Source: BD2-11 sp965221785
GTDB lineage: Bacteria; Gemmatimonadota; Gemmatimonadetes; Longimicrobiales; Gaopeijiaceae
Assembly: GCA_965221785.1 (NCBI GenBank)
Contig: CBDCSR010000002.1
Span: 682,001 to 746,000 of the forward strand
Direction of reading: 5' to 3'
DNA length: 64,000 nt
Position 1 is the stretch's first letter; every line of letters starts with the position of its first letter. Position numbers and translations under genes: made by a program. The notes below the pieces were generated by a model that saw only the letters and a list, made by a program, of their open reading frames with translations, did no database searches and was not told the origin of the DNA. Shown piece by piece: positions 35,532-43,881 of the stretch.

Positions 35532-37478
35532 TCATCGGATCCCCGTTCGGTTAAACTGCCCCGCCGCACTCGTCGCCCCGCAGCTCGCTCCTCCCTGGTG
35601 ATCGGCGATGCCCCGAAGCCACGCCTGGAACGCCTGATTGTCCGGGGAGCACAGCCGCGTGTCATTCCAGTGGAACAGCTCCAGCGGCACGTTGATGAGA
35701 TCCTGCGGGAGCGCCCCATCCATTCCGCTGTCGCTCACGTCCAGCTCTCTCAGGTTGGAAAGCTGGCCGAACTCGGGGGGAATCGAACCGTCCAGCCAGG
35801 TCATGTCCGAGAAATCCACCCGGGTCAGACTCTGAAGATTGCCGAGCTCCAGCGGGACCACCTCCCTGAAGCCGGTGTCGCTCAGATCCAGCAGCTGGAG
35901 CTTGTCGAGCTTGCCGAGCGCCGCCGGGATGGAGGTCCCCGATCCCAGGAACGTGTTGTCGCCGAGATTCAATTCTTCCAGTTCGCGCAGATCGCCGATC
36001 TCCGCCGGCAGAGCGCCGTTCACGCGATTGTCGCTGAGGTCCAGCCGTTTGAGCTTCTGCAGATGGACGAACTCCCGGGGGATCGGACCCCACACGTTGT
36101 TGCCGGGAAGGCTGAGTTCGATGACCCGGCCGTCATCGTCCGTCGTAACTCCGTGCCAGGTGCCCAGCGGCCGGTCGGTCAGCCAGTTGGTGTCGATGCG
36201 CCAGTAAAAATCGCCACTGGTCCCTTCGTAGAAGACCTCCAGCGCCTCCCGGTCCCGGGAGCGGGTCCCCACGTTCACGTTGACGCTCTGCGTCGCGGCA
36301 AGGCCGCCGGGGTCGGTCGCCGTCACCGTCACCGTCGCACTTCCGGGCGCGACTCCCGCGATGGTCAATGTGCTGCCGGACACGGATGGCACGGCGACCG
36401 CGATGCTGGTCGAAGTCGCGGTATACGTGAGCGCGTCGCCGTCCGGGTCACTGAAGTACAGCGAGGCGTCGATCGTCACCGTCTGTCCGGCCGGGACCGT
36501 CTGGTCGGGGATCGAGCCGACCGGCTCCGGCGCCTGGTTGAGGCGCTGAACCGTTACGGCGGCCCCCAGTTCCACCGACAGGCCGCCGGGGTCGGTCGCC
36601 GTTACCGTGACCGTCGCGCTGCCCGCCGCGACTCCGGCGATCGTCAAACTGCTCCCGGATATGGAGACCGCGGCGACCGCGATGTTGGATGTGGTCGCGG
36701 CATAGGTGAGCGGGTCGCCGTCCGGGTCGCTGAAGTACGGCGCGATATCGACCGTCGCCGTCTGGCCGGCCGTAATCGCCTGATCGGGAATGGAACCGAC
36801 GGTCTCCGGCGCCCGGTTGGAACGCTCGACGGTCACCGACACGCTCTGCTGTGTCGAAAGGCCTCCGGGATCGCTCGCCGTCACCGTCACCGTCGCGCTG
36901 CCCGCCGCGACCCCCACGATCGTCAGCGTGCTCCCGGACACGGACGCCGAAATCACGCTCGCGTTCGATCCGCTCGCCACATAGGTGAGCGCATCGCCAT
37001 CGGGGTCGCTAAAATACGGTGCGACGTCGACCGTGTTCGTCTGGTCGACGGCCAGTGTCTGGCCGGGAATGGAGCCGACCGGCTCCGGCGCCTGGTTGGA
37101 GAGCTCGACGGTCACCGACGCGTTCTGCGTCGCCGACAGGCCTCCGGGATCGCTCGCCGTCACCGTCACCGTCGCGCTGCCCGCCGAAACCCCCACGATC
37201 GTCATCGTGCTCCCGGACACCGACACCGAGACCACGCTCGCGTTCGATCCGCTCGCCCCGTAGGTGAGGGGATCGCCGTCCGGGTCGCTGAAGTAGGATG
37301 CAACGTCGACGGTCACCGTTTCCCCAGCCGTCAGCTGCTGCGCCGGGATCGCGCCCGTAGCCACGGGCGCCTGATTGGTGGGCTCGACCGGATCGGGAGC
37401 CCCATCGCCACAGGCGGCGGTCCATGTGATCGCTCCCAGTGCGATCGCAAGCGCGAAAGCTCGGCTGAGGTATGGCAT
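35532..37478 (-). CDS. Lipoprotein with four Ig-like repeats and leucine-rich repeats
   Basis: A 648-residue protein from ATG 37478 (in-frame ATGs at 37487 and 37508 also exist). A lipoprotein signal ends TWTAAC. Residues 35-406 are four 93-residue repeats of the cadherin/Ig ('putative Ig, He_PIG-like') kind, each with NxAPexVGSIP, YFSDPDGDxLTY, and GSATVTVTAxDPGGL. From about 407 the chain turns into a plant-type leucine-rich repeat region: DREALEVFYEGTSGDFYWRIDTNWLTD, a typical LRR cap, then repeats such as LKRLDLSDNRVNGALPAEIG and LRELDVSDSGMDGALP. The end is CGATSAAGQFNRTGIR. This is a surface-exposed adhesion or recognition protein by architecture; the ligand is unknown. It is preceded by about 0.8 kb of non-coding DNA. 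Confidence 0.88.
   Translation of the reverse strand: MPYLSRAFALAIALGAITWTAACGDGAPDPVEPTNQAPVATGAIPAQQLTAGETVTVDVASYFSDPDGDPLTYGASGSNASVVSVSVSGSTMTIVGVSAGSATVTVTASDPGGLSATQNASVTVELSNQAPEPVGSIPGQTLAVDQTNTVDVAPYFSDPDGDALTYVASGSNASVISASVSGSTLTIVGVAAGSATVTVTASDPGGLSTQQSVSVTVERSNRAPETVGSIPDQAITAGQTATVDIAPYFSDPDGDPLTYAATTSNIAVAAVSISGSSLTIAGVAAGSATVTVTATDPGGLSVELGAAVTVQRLNQAPEPVGSIPDQTVPAGQTVTIDASLYFSDPDGDALTYTATSTSIAVAVPSVSGSTLTIAGVAPGSATVTVTATDPGGLAATQSVNVNVGTRSRDREALEVFYEGTSGDFYWRIDTNWLTDRPLGTWHGVTTDDDGRVIELSLPGNNVWGPIPREFVHLQKLKRLDLSDNRVNGALPAEIGDLRELEELNLGDNTFLGSGTSIPAALGKLDKLQLLDLSDTGFREVVPLELGNLQSLTRVDFSDMTWLDGSIPPEFGQLSNLRELDVSDSGMDGALPQDLINVPLELFHWNDTRLCSPDNQAFQAWLRGIADHQGGASCGATSAAGQFNRTGIR
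36261..37376 (-). repeat. Four tandem 279-bp coding repeats (Ig-like domains)
   Basis: These are exactly four 279-bp units in register, with high DNA similarity between neighbours (for example the recurring GTCACCGTCACCGTCGC). They encode the four Ig-like domains of the lipoprotein. Copy number is likely to vary by recombination, and short-read assemblies may collapse it. Confidence 0.85.
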
Positions 37479-37508
37479 GGTGTGCATGTCCCGGAGCGCT
37501 GGCGTCAT

Positions 37509-38308
37509 CAGATGTGAGATCGTCCTATCTCTCTGTAAGGGTTTTCACGATTCTATCGCGATACTCCGATCATCGCCGATTACACGAGCGAGTTCGCGCC
37601 AAGGAATCGTATCGAGGAAACACACGCACCGACATCCCCTCTCTGGGGGATGCCAGGAAAGTTGTCCATCCTGGTCGGGCTTGCTGCAGCCGGGAACGGC
37701 GGCGGGGGATCCCGCTGGTAGCCGCTTGCGGTCTTCTCCGCCAGCCGGCGGATCCCCTGACGCCCTGCAGCGACATAATCCTCTGCACCAGCTCGGTTTG
37801 ACCGCGGCAGACCCATTGGACGCACCGCCGGGCAGGTGTTGGAGACGTTTTTCAGCCCGGGCATCCCCGGCGCGGAAGCATGGAGCCGGTGAGCTAACGA
37901 TCATGCAGTGACGTGCATGCGGCGTTCGTGGGGAACGCAGGCGCGAGCCTCAGTTTCCCTCGGTGCTGCCTTGAGGGTGAAGCATCCGTTCCCGATTCCC
38001 CAAGCGGTCCTCCCGCCCAGTAGCGGGTGATCCGCACGGAGGAACTGACTCTCAACGGTGGCTTGAACACCCTCTTTCGCCAGCGTCCGTGGAGTTCGGC
38101 TTCCCGCTATTCGGATGGTGTTTTCCCGCTCTTTCAGTGCACCGGATGAGATGCAGCCTACCGGCAAGAACGGCAGACCGTGCAGTCCCGGTTGAGCTTA
38201 GGTTATGTCTTGCCGTGATCCGCGCCCCGGGCAGCCCACCGTAACGTCAGGGTTCGGCCGCCCGGCCTCGGCTTCGGATCACGGAACCTCCATTCGGATC
38301 CCCGGACA
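37509..38308. ncRNA. Long non-coding region rich in perfect hairpins, candidate structured RNA
   Basis: Roughly 800 bp lies between the LRR lipoprotein start and the end of the next susD gene, both on the minus strand. No frame here shows a recognisable protein. Several short perfect stems occur in a row: CATGCA/TGCATG at 37902-37919, GCGTTC/GAACGC at 37922-37938, CCCGC/GCGGG at 38012-38027, TCCTCC/GGAGGA at 38008-38043. On the minus strand AACACC pairs with GGTGTT (about 38064-38122) and CTTGGGG pairs with CCCTCAAG nearby. The density of stems suggests a folded RNA or mobile-element end. I cannot assign an Rfam family. Strand is uncertain; minus is slightly favoured because both flanking genes are on that strand. 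Confidence 0.4.
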
Positions 38309-39778
38309 TCAGCTCGGATCCCAGAACAGCCGCGTGTTCCAGGGCTCCGGTCCCAGCCCCTGGGCCGACTGCGCGGCCGACAGATTGGAGTTGTTCACTG
38401 ATTCCTCGCTCTGCGGATACGGCAGCCGCACCGGGATCAGGTTGTTGTTCAGGTTGTCGGGACCCGCCACCAGGCCGGGATGGCCGGCGCGCCGGAAGTA
38501 GGCCCACGCCTCCGGTCCCTGATCGTAGAGCGCGAACCACATCTGCTGGGCGATCTGGGCCAGCTGGGTGTCCATGTCGGAGGCGAACGCCACCATCGGC
38601 TGCGCCAGGTAGGCGTCGATGTCGTCCGACGAGATGTCGTACGTCTCCATCGATGCCCGGATGCCCGCCTCGTACAGGGCTCCGGCATCGCCACCGGCAT
38701 ACCCTCTCACCGCGGCCTCCGCCTGAAGCAGCGCCACTTCGGCGTACGACTGGATCCAGGTCGGCGTGTTGGGCCGCAGGAACCACTTTCCGACCCGCGA
38801 CACCTGCTCGAACTCGATCCCGTGGCTGTCGCTCATGCCGTTGGGCATGCCGCGGAACTCGCCCGTCTCCCTGGCGGCATCGGCGTAGATGGAGAGCCTC
38901 GGGTCGTTATGCTCGATGAGGGCGTCGACCATCGCCGCGCTGATGCGGAAGTCGCCCGGACGGGCGATGAACGCCGGGGCCATCGGGTTCTCGTTGGGCG
39001 GAGAGCCGATCCACGTCAGCCTGGCCTCGTCGTCCCGGCTCTCGAACACTCCCGCCGAGATCGCGCTCGAGGCCTCCGACGCGCTCATGAGGCGCATCGC
39101 CATGCGCAGCCGCAGCGAGTTGGCGAACCGCTGCCACTTGTACATGTCGCCTTCGTAGATGAGGTCCGGATTGCCGACCGTCCCGCGGAACACGTCGGGG
39201 AAGAGCCCGCTCATGGGAGCGATCTGGGAACTGGCCGCGGAGAGTTCGGCGACCAGGGCGCTGTAGATGGACTGCGCGTCGTCGTAGGACGGCGTGATGT
39301 TGTTGGCGGCGAGCCCGCCCAGCGCCTCCGAATACGGGATGTCTCCCCAGAGGTCCACCATGTTGTGGAACATCCACGCGCGCAGGATTCGCCCGACCGC
39401 TTCCTGGTTCGCCTGGCCTCTCTCGGCGGCCTTCTGGACGACCCCGTCGAAGTCCACCAGGGCCCCTGTGTAGAGGGTGGCCCAGAGGCCGTCCGAGAAG
39501 CTGCCGTCGATCTCGTAGCGATCGATGGAGCCGTACTGGAGGCGCGCGTAATGCTGCACCCAGACCGAGGCCGTGCCCCGGTCGAAGCCGGTCCCCAGCA
39601 GACTGGTCACGGCACCTACGATGCCCGCGGGCAGCAGGTACTGAACGCCCACGTCGGTGGGCGCGTTGGGGTTGGTGTTGATCCCCGTGAAGTCCTCCGT
39701 GCAACCGGAGGCCCCCAGGCCGATCGCCACGATCAGACCGGCCGCGAGGCTTCTGTGTGTCATTCTCTTCGTATTCAT
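38309..39778 (-). CDS. SusD-like nutrient-binding outer-membrane lipoprotein
   Basis: A 489-residue protein from ATG 39778; ATG 39763 is an alternative. The lipoprotein signal has the lipobox GASGC (Cys 26). The mature start, TEDFTGINTNPNAPTDVGVQYLLPAGI, is typical of the SusD-like_2 group. It continues with a helical TPR-like body (YAEVALLQAEAAVRGYAGGDAGALYEAGIRASMETY) and ends RLPYPQSEESVNN..., the family C-terminus. It partners the SusC encoded 70 bp upstream. The ligand is unknown. Confidence 0.93.
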   Translation of the reverse strand: MNTKRMTHRSLAAGLIVAIGLGASGCTEDFTGINTNPNAPTDVGVQYLLPAGIVGAVTSLLGTGFDRGTASVWVQHYARLQYGSIDRYEIDGSFSDGLWATLYTGALVDFDGVVQKAAERGQANQEAVGRILRAWMFHNMVDLWGDIPYSEALGGLAANNITPSYDDAQSIYSALVAELSAASSQIAPMSGLFPDVFRGTVGNPDLIYEGDMYKWQRFANSLRLRMAMRLMSASEASSAISAGVFESRDDEARLTWIGSPPNENPMAPAFIARPGDFRISAAMVDALIEHNDPRLSIYADAARETGEFRGMPNGMSDSHGIEFEQVSRVGKWFLRPNTPTWIQSYAEVALLQAEAAVRGYAGGDAGALYEAGIRASMETYDISSDDIDAYLAQPMVAFASDMDTQLAQIAQQMWFALYDQGPEAWAYFRRAGHPGLVAGPDNLNNNLIPVRLPYPQSEESVNNSNLSAAQSAQGLGPEPWNTRLFWDPS

Positions 39779-39848
39779 TCCCGGTCTCCCGCTCGATTCA
39801 GATGTCTTCGGCATCGTCGCTTTCTTCCGTCTGGACATGTTCGCCACC

Positions 39849-42800
39849 TCAGTGCACGACAGAGATGTTGATGCCGAAGGTCCGCGGCGTCGGGAACTGC
39901 TTGTCCTCGATGCCGGCGAGATTCGCTTCGGTGACGCTGCCCTCGATGGCGGCGGTCTCCGGATCGATGTGGGGGATCGCGGTCCACAGCCACAGGTTGC
40001 GGCCCACGAAGGTGATGCGGGCCTGCGACACCGGGAGCGCGTCCAGGTACGCGGGCGGCAGATCGAAGGCGATCGCGACTTCGCGCAGCTTGGTGTAGTT
40101 GTTGTCGAAGAGCCACTCGGTATCCACGTCGTCCAGGCGCGTGCCCAGCGTCCGCGGCGACACCGCCACCGTGTTCGCCGATCCACCCTCGGTCACGCCG
40201 GGGAAGACGACCGGGCCCCGGCCGGTGACGCGGTCCGGATCCCAGTCCCTGGGGGTCGGGTTGGCCGACTCGTACAGCACGCCGGTGCGGTAGCCGAGGC
40301 GGCAGGATCCGCAGAAGATCTGCCCTCCGCGGCGCGTGTCCACTTGGGCGCTCACGGTAAAGGAACCGTAGGAAAGCGTGCTGCGTACGCCGCCGATCCA
40401 GTCCGGCTGATAGGACCCGATGATCTCGGAGGACCCCCGGATCGGAAGCCCGTTGGAGCCGACGATGATGCTGCCGGCCGCGTCCCGCCTCCACACCGGT
40501 CCGAAGAACACCCCGTACGGATGGCCGGGCCGGGCTTCCACCGCGCCCCGGATGCCGCCGGCACGCCCGATCACGATCGACTCGAGGCCGGGAGCGAGTT
40601 CAAGCACCTCGGAGTCGTTCTTGCCGAAGTTGAACGACATGTCCCACGCCAGCCCGCCGGGCCGGTTCAGCAGGTCGACGGTAAGCAACGCCTCGATGCC
40701 CTTGTTGCGCACCGAGCCCGCGTTCAGCACCTGGCGGTTGTAGCCGCTGGCCTCCGACACGTCCACCGCGAGGATCTGGTCGTTGGTGGTCGAGTTGTAA
40801 TAGGTGAGGTCGAGCGCGGCGCGATCGAACCAGAAGCGGAGGTCGGCGCCGATCTCCCAGGACCTGGTCTCCTCGGGCCTGAGGTCGGCATTGGGGATGG
40901 TGTTGCTCGTCGTGTAGCCGGGGATGTTGCCGAACTTGTCGACCTCGGAGTAGACCGAAGTGAGCTGGTACGGATCCGCGTCGTTCCCGACCTTCGCCCA
41001 GCTCGCCCGCAGCTTCCCGTAGGAGAGGAAGTCGGAGTCCATGTTGAGCGCGTCGGTGAAGACCAGGCTCCCCGAATAGGACGGGTAGAAGTAGGAGCGG
41101 TTGTCCTCGGGAAGGGTCGAGGACCAGTCGTTGCGGGCCGTGACATCGACGAAGGCGAAGTCGCGGTAGCCCACGGTGAACAGGCCGTAGAGGCTGTTTA
41201 CGTGCTTCTTCTCGATGACGTAGTTGAGCAGCGGGGGCGCCGCCGAGTTGCTCACGTTGTAGATGTCGGGGACGTTGAGCTTGCGGCTTCCCGCCTCCTG
41301 CAGGTCGAAGTCGTTGCGGCGCATGTTGGCCCCGCCGCTGACGTTGAGCGAGAAGTCGGTGGTCAACTGCCGGTTCGCCGTGACCAGCGCCTCCAGGTTG
41401 GTCTCCTGGTGGAACGACGCCGCCTCCACGAAGCCGCCCTCGGGCGTGTCCTGGGAGTAGAAGGGGTAGACCTCCTTGTTGGACTGCTCGAACCAGTCCG
41501 TCCCCAGGCGCACGCGGGCGTTCAGCCAGTCGCCCGCCAGCTGGTAGTTGCCGGTGACCTGGCCGAGGACGCGGTTGCGCCGGTCGTCGTTGTTCCGGTA
41601 GTGCTGGACCCAGTAGACGTTGTCGTGATAGTTGTGGTTCCAGTTGGGGGTGAGCACGCCGGAGTTCGGATCCCACTGGGCGTTGGCGCGCTCCATGCGC
41701 TTCGCGTCGACCTGACGCTGGAACCAGTTGAAGATGTGGATCGCGTAGTAGGAGCCGTTCCCCGGCGCGGGCCGGTTGTGCCCCTGGGTCTGGGTGTACT
41801 GGAAGGAGCCGTCGAGGTCGAAGCGCTCGGTCACCTGCACCCCGGCGTTCAGCGCCAGCTGGGTGCGCTCCAGTTCGTTACGCGGCGCCATGCCGGTCGC
41901 GTCCATGCGCAGCGCCGAGAAACGCACGTTGGAGCGGTCGGTGGCGTGGGAGATGGCGAAGTTGGTGGTGAGGTTGTTCCCGGTCTGGAAGTACTCCCGC
42001 ACGTTCATCGGGGAGGGAAGCCAGGGCTGCGGGACCCCGCCCGACCACCACTGGGGATAGAGGCGCCCGTCGAGAGCCGGGCCCCAGCTCTCGTCCACGC
42101 CGTCGTTCTCGCCGCCGCCCCGCCCGTCGACCCAGTTGTAGCCGTCGTCGGTGGCGCCGCCCCCGTAGATGTTCTGGTACTTGACCATGCGCAGCGGCGA
42201 CTCCACCACGAAGTTGCTGCTCGCCGTGATGGTCGTGACGCCGAGCGCGCCCCGCCCCGACTTGGTCACGATCTCCACGACCCCGTTGGAGGCGCGCGAC
42301 CCGTACAGCGCGGCCGCGTTGGCGCCCCGGAGCACCGTGATCGACTCGATGTTCGCGGGATCGATGTCCTGGGCCATGTTGCCGTAGTCGATGCCGCTCC
42401 GGTTGCGCACCACCGCGCCCCGGGTGCCGCCGTTGGCGGCCGTCTCGCGCCGGCTGTTGTCGATGGGCACGCCGTCGACCACGATCAGCGGCTCGTTGTT
42501 GCCGGAGATGGAGGCGACCCCGCGCAGGACCATCTTCGAGGTCCCGCCCAGCACCGCCGGCGGCGTCACCACCAGCCCGGCCACCTTGCCCGCCAGGTTG
42601 CTGATGACGTTGTTGTCGCGCACCTCGACCAGCTCATCGCCGTCGATGCCCTGCACGGAATAGCCCAGGCTGCGCTCTTCCCGCGTGATGCCGAGCGCCG
42701 TAACCACGACTTCCTCGAGCAGCAATGCTTCGCTCTCAAGCGCGAAGTCGGCCACGGCTGCCGCGTCGGCGGTGACCGTGACCACCGCGGTTTCGGTCAC

Positions 42801-43058
42801 ATAGCCGAGCCGCTCGACCTGGATCGTGACCTCCCCCACCGGCACGCCGGGGATGAGGTAGCGGCCTTCCGCGTTGGTCGTGCCTCCGATCCCCTGCCCC
42901 ACGATCGACACCTGGACGGCATCGAGGGGGCCCAGCGTACCCGCGTCCGTGATCACGCCGGTGACGCTGCCGGTCTGCGCGCTGAGGAGCGACGGGGCCG
43001 TCAGGAGCGCCATCGCCAGGAAGGCGATCGGCACTGTCCATACCTTGGAGTGCTTCAT
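39849..43058 (-). CDS. SusC/RagA-type TonB-linked outer-membrane transporter
   Basis: A 1069-residue protein from ATG 43058 (AAGGAGGTC upstream). Signal peptide 1-27; carboxypeptidase-regulatory-like domain at about 29-110; LEEVVVTALGI at 114-124; plug to about 255, with the classical SusC run LGYSVQGIDGDEL, VLRGVASISGNNEPLIVVDGVPIDN and SIEvLRGA-type (SITVLRGANAAALYGSRASNGVVEIVTKSG). The beta-barrel follows and ends GINISVVH. Unlike the transporter at 1829, this is a canonical 'ALGI.R....YSVQ' member. It pairs with the SusD downstream and follows a small outer-membrane barrel gene by 21 bp, forming a three-gene operon. Confidence 0.95.
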   Translation of the reverse strand: MKHSKVWTVPIAFLAMALLTAPSLLSAQTGSVTGVITDAGTLGPLDAVQVSIVGQGIGGTTNAEGRYLIPGVPVGEVTIQVERLGYVTETAVVTVTADAAAVADFALESEALLLEEVVVTALGITREERSLGYSVQGIDGDELVEVRDNNVISNLAGKVAGLVVTPPAVLGGTSKMVLRGVASISGNNEPLIVVDGVPIDNSRRETAANGGTRGAVVRNRSGIDYGNMAQDIDPANIESITVLRGANAAALYGSRASNGVVEIVTKSGRGALGVTTITASSNFVVESPLRMVKYQNIYGGGATDDGYNWVDGRGGGENDGVDESWGPALDGRLYPQWWSGGVPQPWLPSPMNVREYFQTGNNLTTNFAISHATDRSNVRFSALRMDATGMAPRNELERTQLALNAGVQVTERFDLDGSFQYTQTQGHNRPAPGNGSYYAIHIFNWFQRQVDAKRMERANAQWDPNSGVLTPNWNHNYHDNVYWVQHYRNNDDRRNRVLGQVTGNYQLAGDWLNARVRLGTDWFEQSNKEVYPFYSQDTPEGGFVEAASFHQETNLEALVTANRQLTTDFSLNVSGGANMRRNDFDLQEAGSRKLNVPDIYNVSNSAAPPLLNYVIEKKHVNSLYGLFTVGYRDFAFVDVTARNDWSSTLPEDNRSYFYPSYSGSLVFTDALNMDSDFLSYGKLRASWAKVGNDADPYQLTSVYSEVDKFGNIPGYTTSNTIPNADLRPEETRSWEIGADLRFWFDRAALDLTYYNSTTNDQILAVDVSEASGYNRQVLNAGSVRNKGIEALLTVDLLNRPGGLAWDMSFNFGKNDSEVLELAPGLESIVIGRAGGIRGAVEARPGHPYGVFFGPVWRRDAAGSIIVGSNGLPIRGSSEIIGSYQPDWIGGVRSTLSYGSFTVSAQVDTRRGGQIFCGSCRLGYRTGVLYESANPTPRDWDPDRVTGRGPVVFPGVTEGGSANTVAVSPRTLGTRLDDVDTEWLFDNNYTKLREVAIAFDLPPAYLDALPVSQARITFVGRNLWLWTAIPHIDPETAAIEGSVTEANLAGIEDKQFPTPRTFGINISVVH

Positions 43059-43079
43059 GATTGACCTCCTTGCAAAGTT

Positions 43080-43673
43080 CTAGCCGCCCCAGCGGTAGCC
43101 GAATCCCACGCTGAACGACGTGTCCAGCTGCGACTCGTCCAGGACGTGGTTCTGGTAGGTCCACGTGGTTGCGTCCGCGAAGACGAACGCGTTCGATTCC
43201 AGGAGGAACCGGACGCCCGCGCCGAAGACGCCCGTGAATTCGGTGACGTCGTACGCGTAGCTGTTCATGTCCTGGCCCTGCCGGTCCACGACGACCAGCC
43301 CGCCGCCCGCCAGGACGTACGGCTCCATGCTGCCGCCGGTCATGAGCAGGACTTCGACGCCGCCGCCGTAGTACTGCCGTCCGAGATCGACCGACTCGTT
43401 GATGCCGCCGGTGTTGTCGGTTCCGGACTTGGAGGTGAGGCTGACGTCTCCGCGGATCGAGATGCGCTCGTAGAGCTGAAGCGCCGCCCCGGCACCGAAG
43501 CGGACGCCCATCCCGTACGAGACCGCCCGATCCGCGTCGTAGCCCGCGGGGTTGTTGATGAGTCCGCCGTGGGCGGAGAGGGAGAAGCTGCTGACGGGTT
43601 CCTGCGCGTCGGCGGGCTGGGCCGCGAACGCAACCGCAAGCACTGCGAGGACAAGTCTCCGAACACCTGACAT
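43080..43673 (-). CDS. Small outer-membrane beta-barrel protein
   Basis: A 197-residue protein from ATG 43673, with AAAGGAGGGC just upstream. The signal peptide ends AQPADAQ. The rest alternates polar and hydrophobic residues as in 8-stranded OmpW/OmpA-like barrels (VSYGMGVRFGAGAALQLYERISIRGDVSLTS, PYVLAGGGLVVV, TGVFGAGVRFLLESNAFVFADA) and ends FSVGFGYRWGG. The first gene of the operon with the SusC/SusD pair, so probably co-expressed. No ligand can be inferred. Confidence 0.85.
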   Translation of the reverse strand: MSGVRRLVLAVLAVAFAAQPADAQEPVSSFSLSAHGGLINNPAGYDADRAVSYGMGVRFGAGAALQLYERISIRGDVSLTSKSGTDNTGGINESVDLGRQYYGGGVEVLLMTGGSMEPYVLAGGGLVVVDRQGQDMNSYAYDVTEFTGVFGAGVRFLLESNAFVFADATTWTYQNHVLDESQLDTSFSVGFGYRWGG

Positions 43674-43881
43674 GGAGCCCTCCTTTACTGCTGTCGAGGC
43701 AGGGACCTGAGCTACCGGGGGGGCCGGCGGGTCGAGCCTCGGGGAACTTCGAAAACCCGTATTATGGGCTGATCGCGAGTTCCGCGTCAAGCGGTCTTCG
43801 GGTGTCGTGCTGCCCGAACACGCGCGCTATGTTTGTCGGAGAGCGTGTCGGGATGCGCTCTTCACACCAGCCGGGGACGCG

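Noticed and set aside
37580..37864. 94-residue minus-strand frame in the 37.5-38.3 kb region
   Set aside because: No signal peptide, domain or ribosome-binding site; overlapping frames on both strands are of similar size, as expected for non-coding GC-rich DNA.
37860..38210. Cobalamin riboswitch in the hairpin-rich region
   Set aside because: A 'GAGCCGGTGAG' string recalls the motif, but the required B12-box and flanking elements are not found and no B12-related gene follows.
39657..43064. 1135-residue plus-strand frame over the second susC
   Set aside because: Antisense shadow of susC, full of Val/Gly/Arg with no domain; the minus strand carries the plug and barrel signatures.
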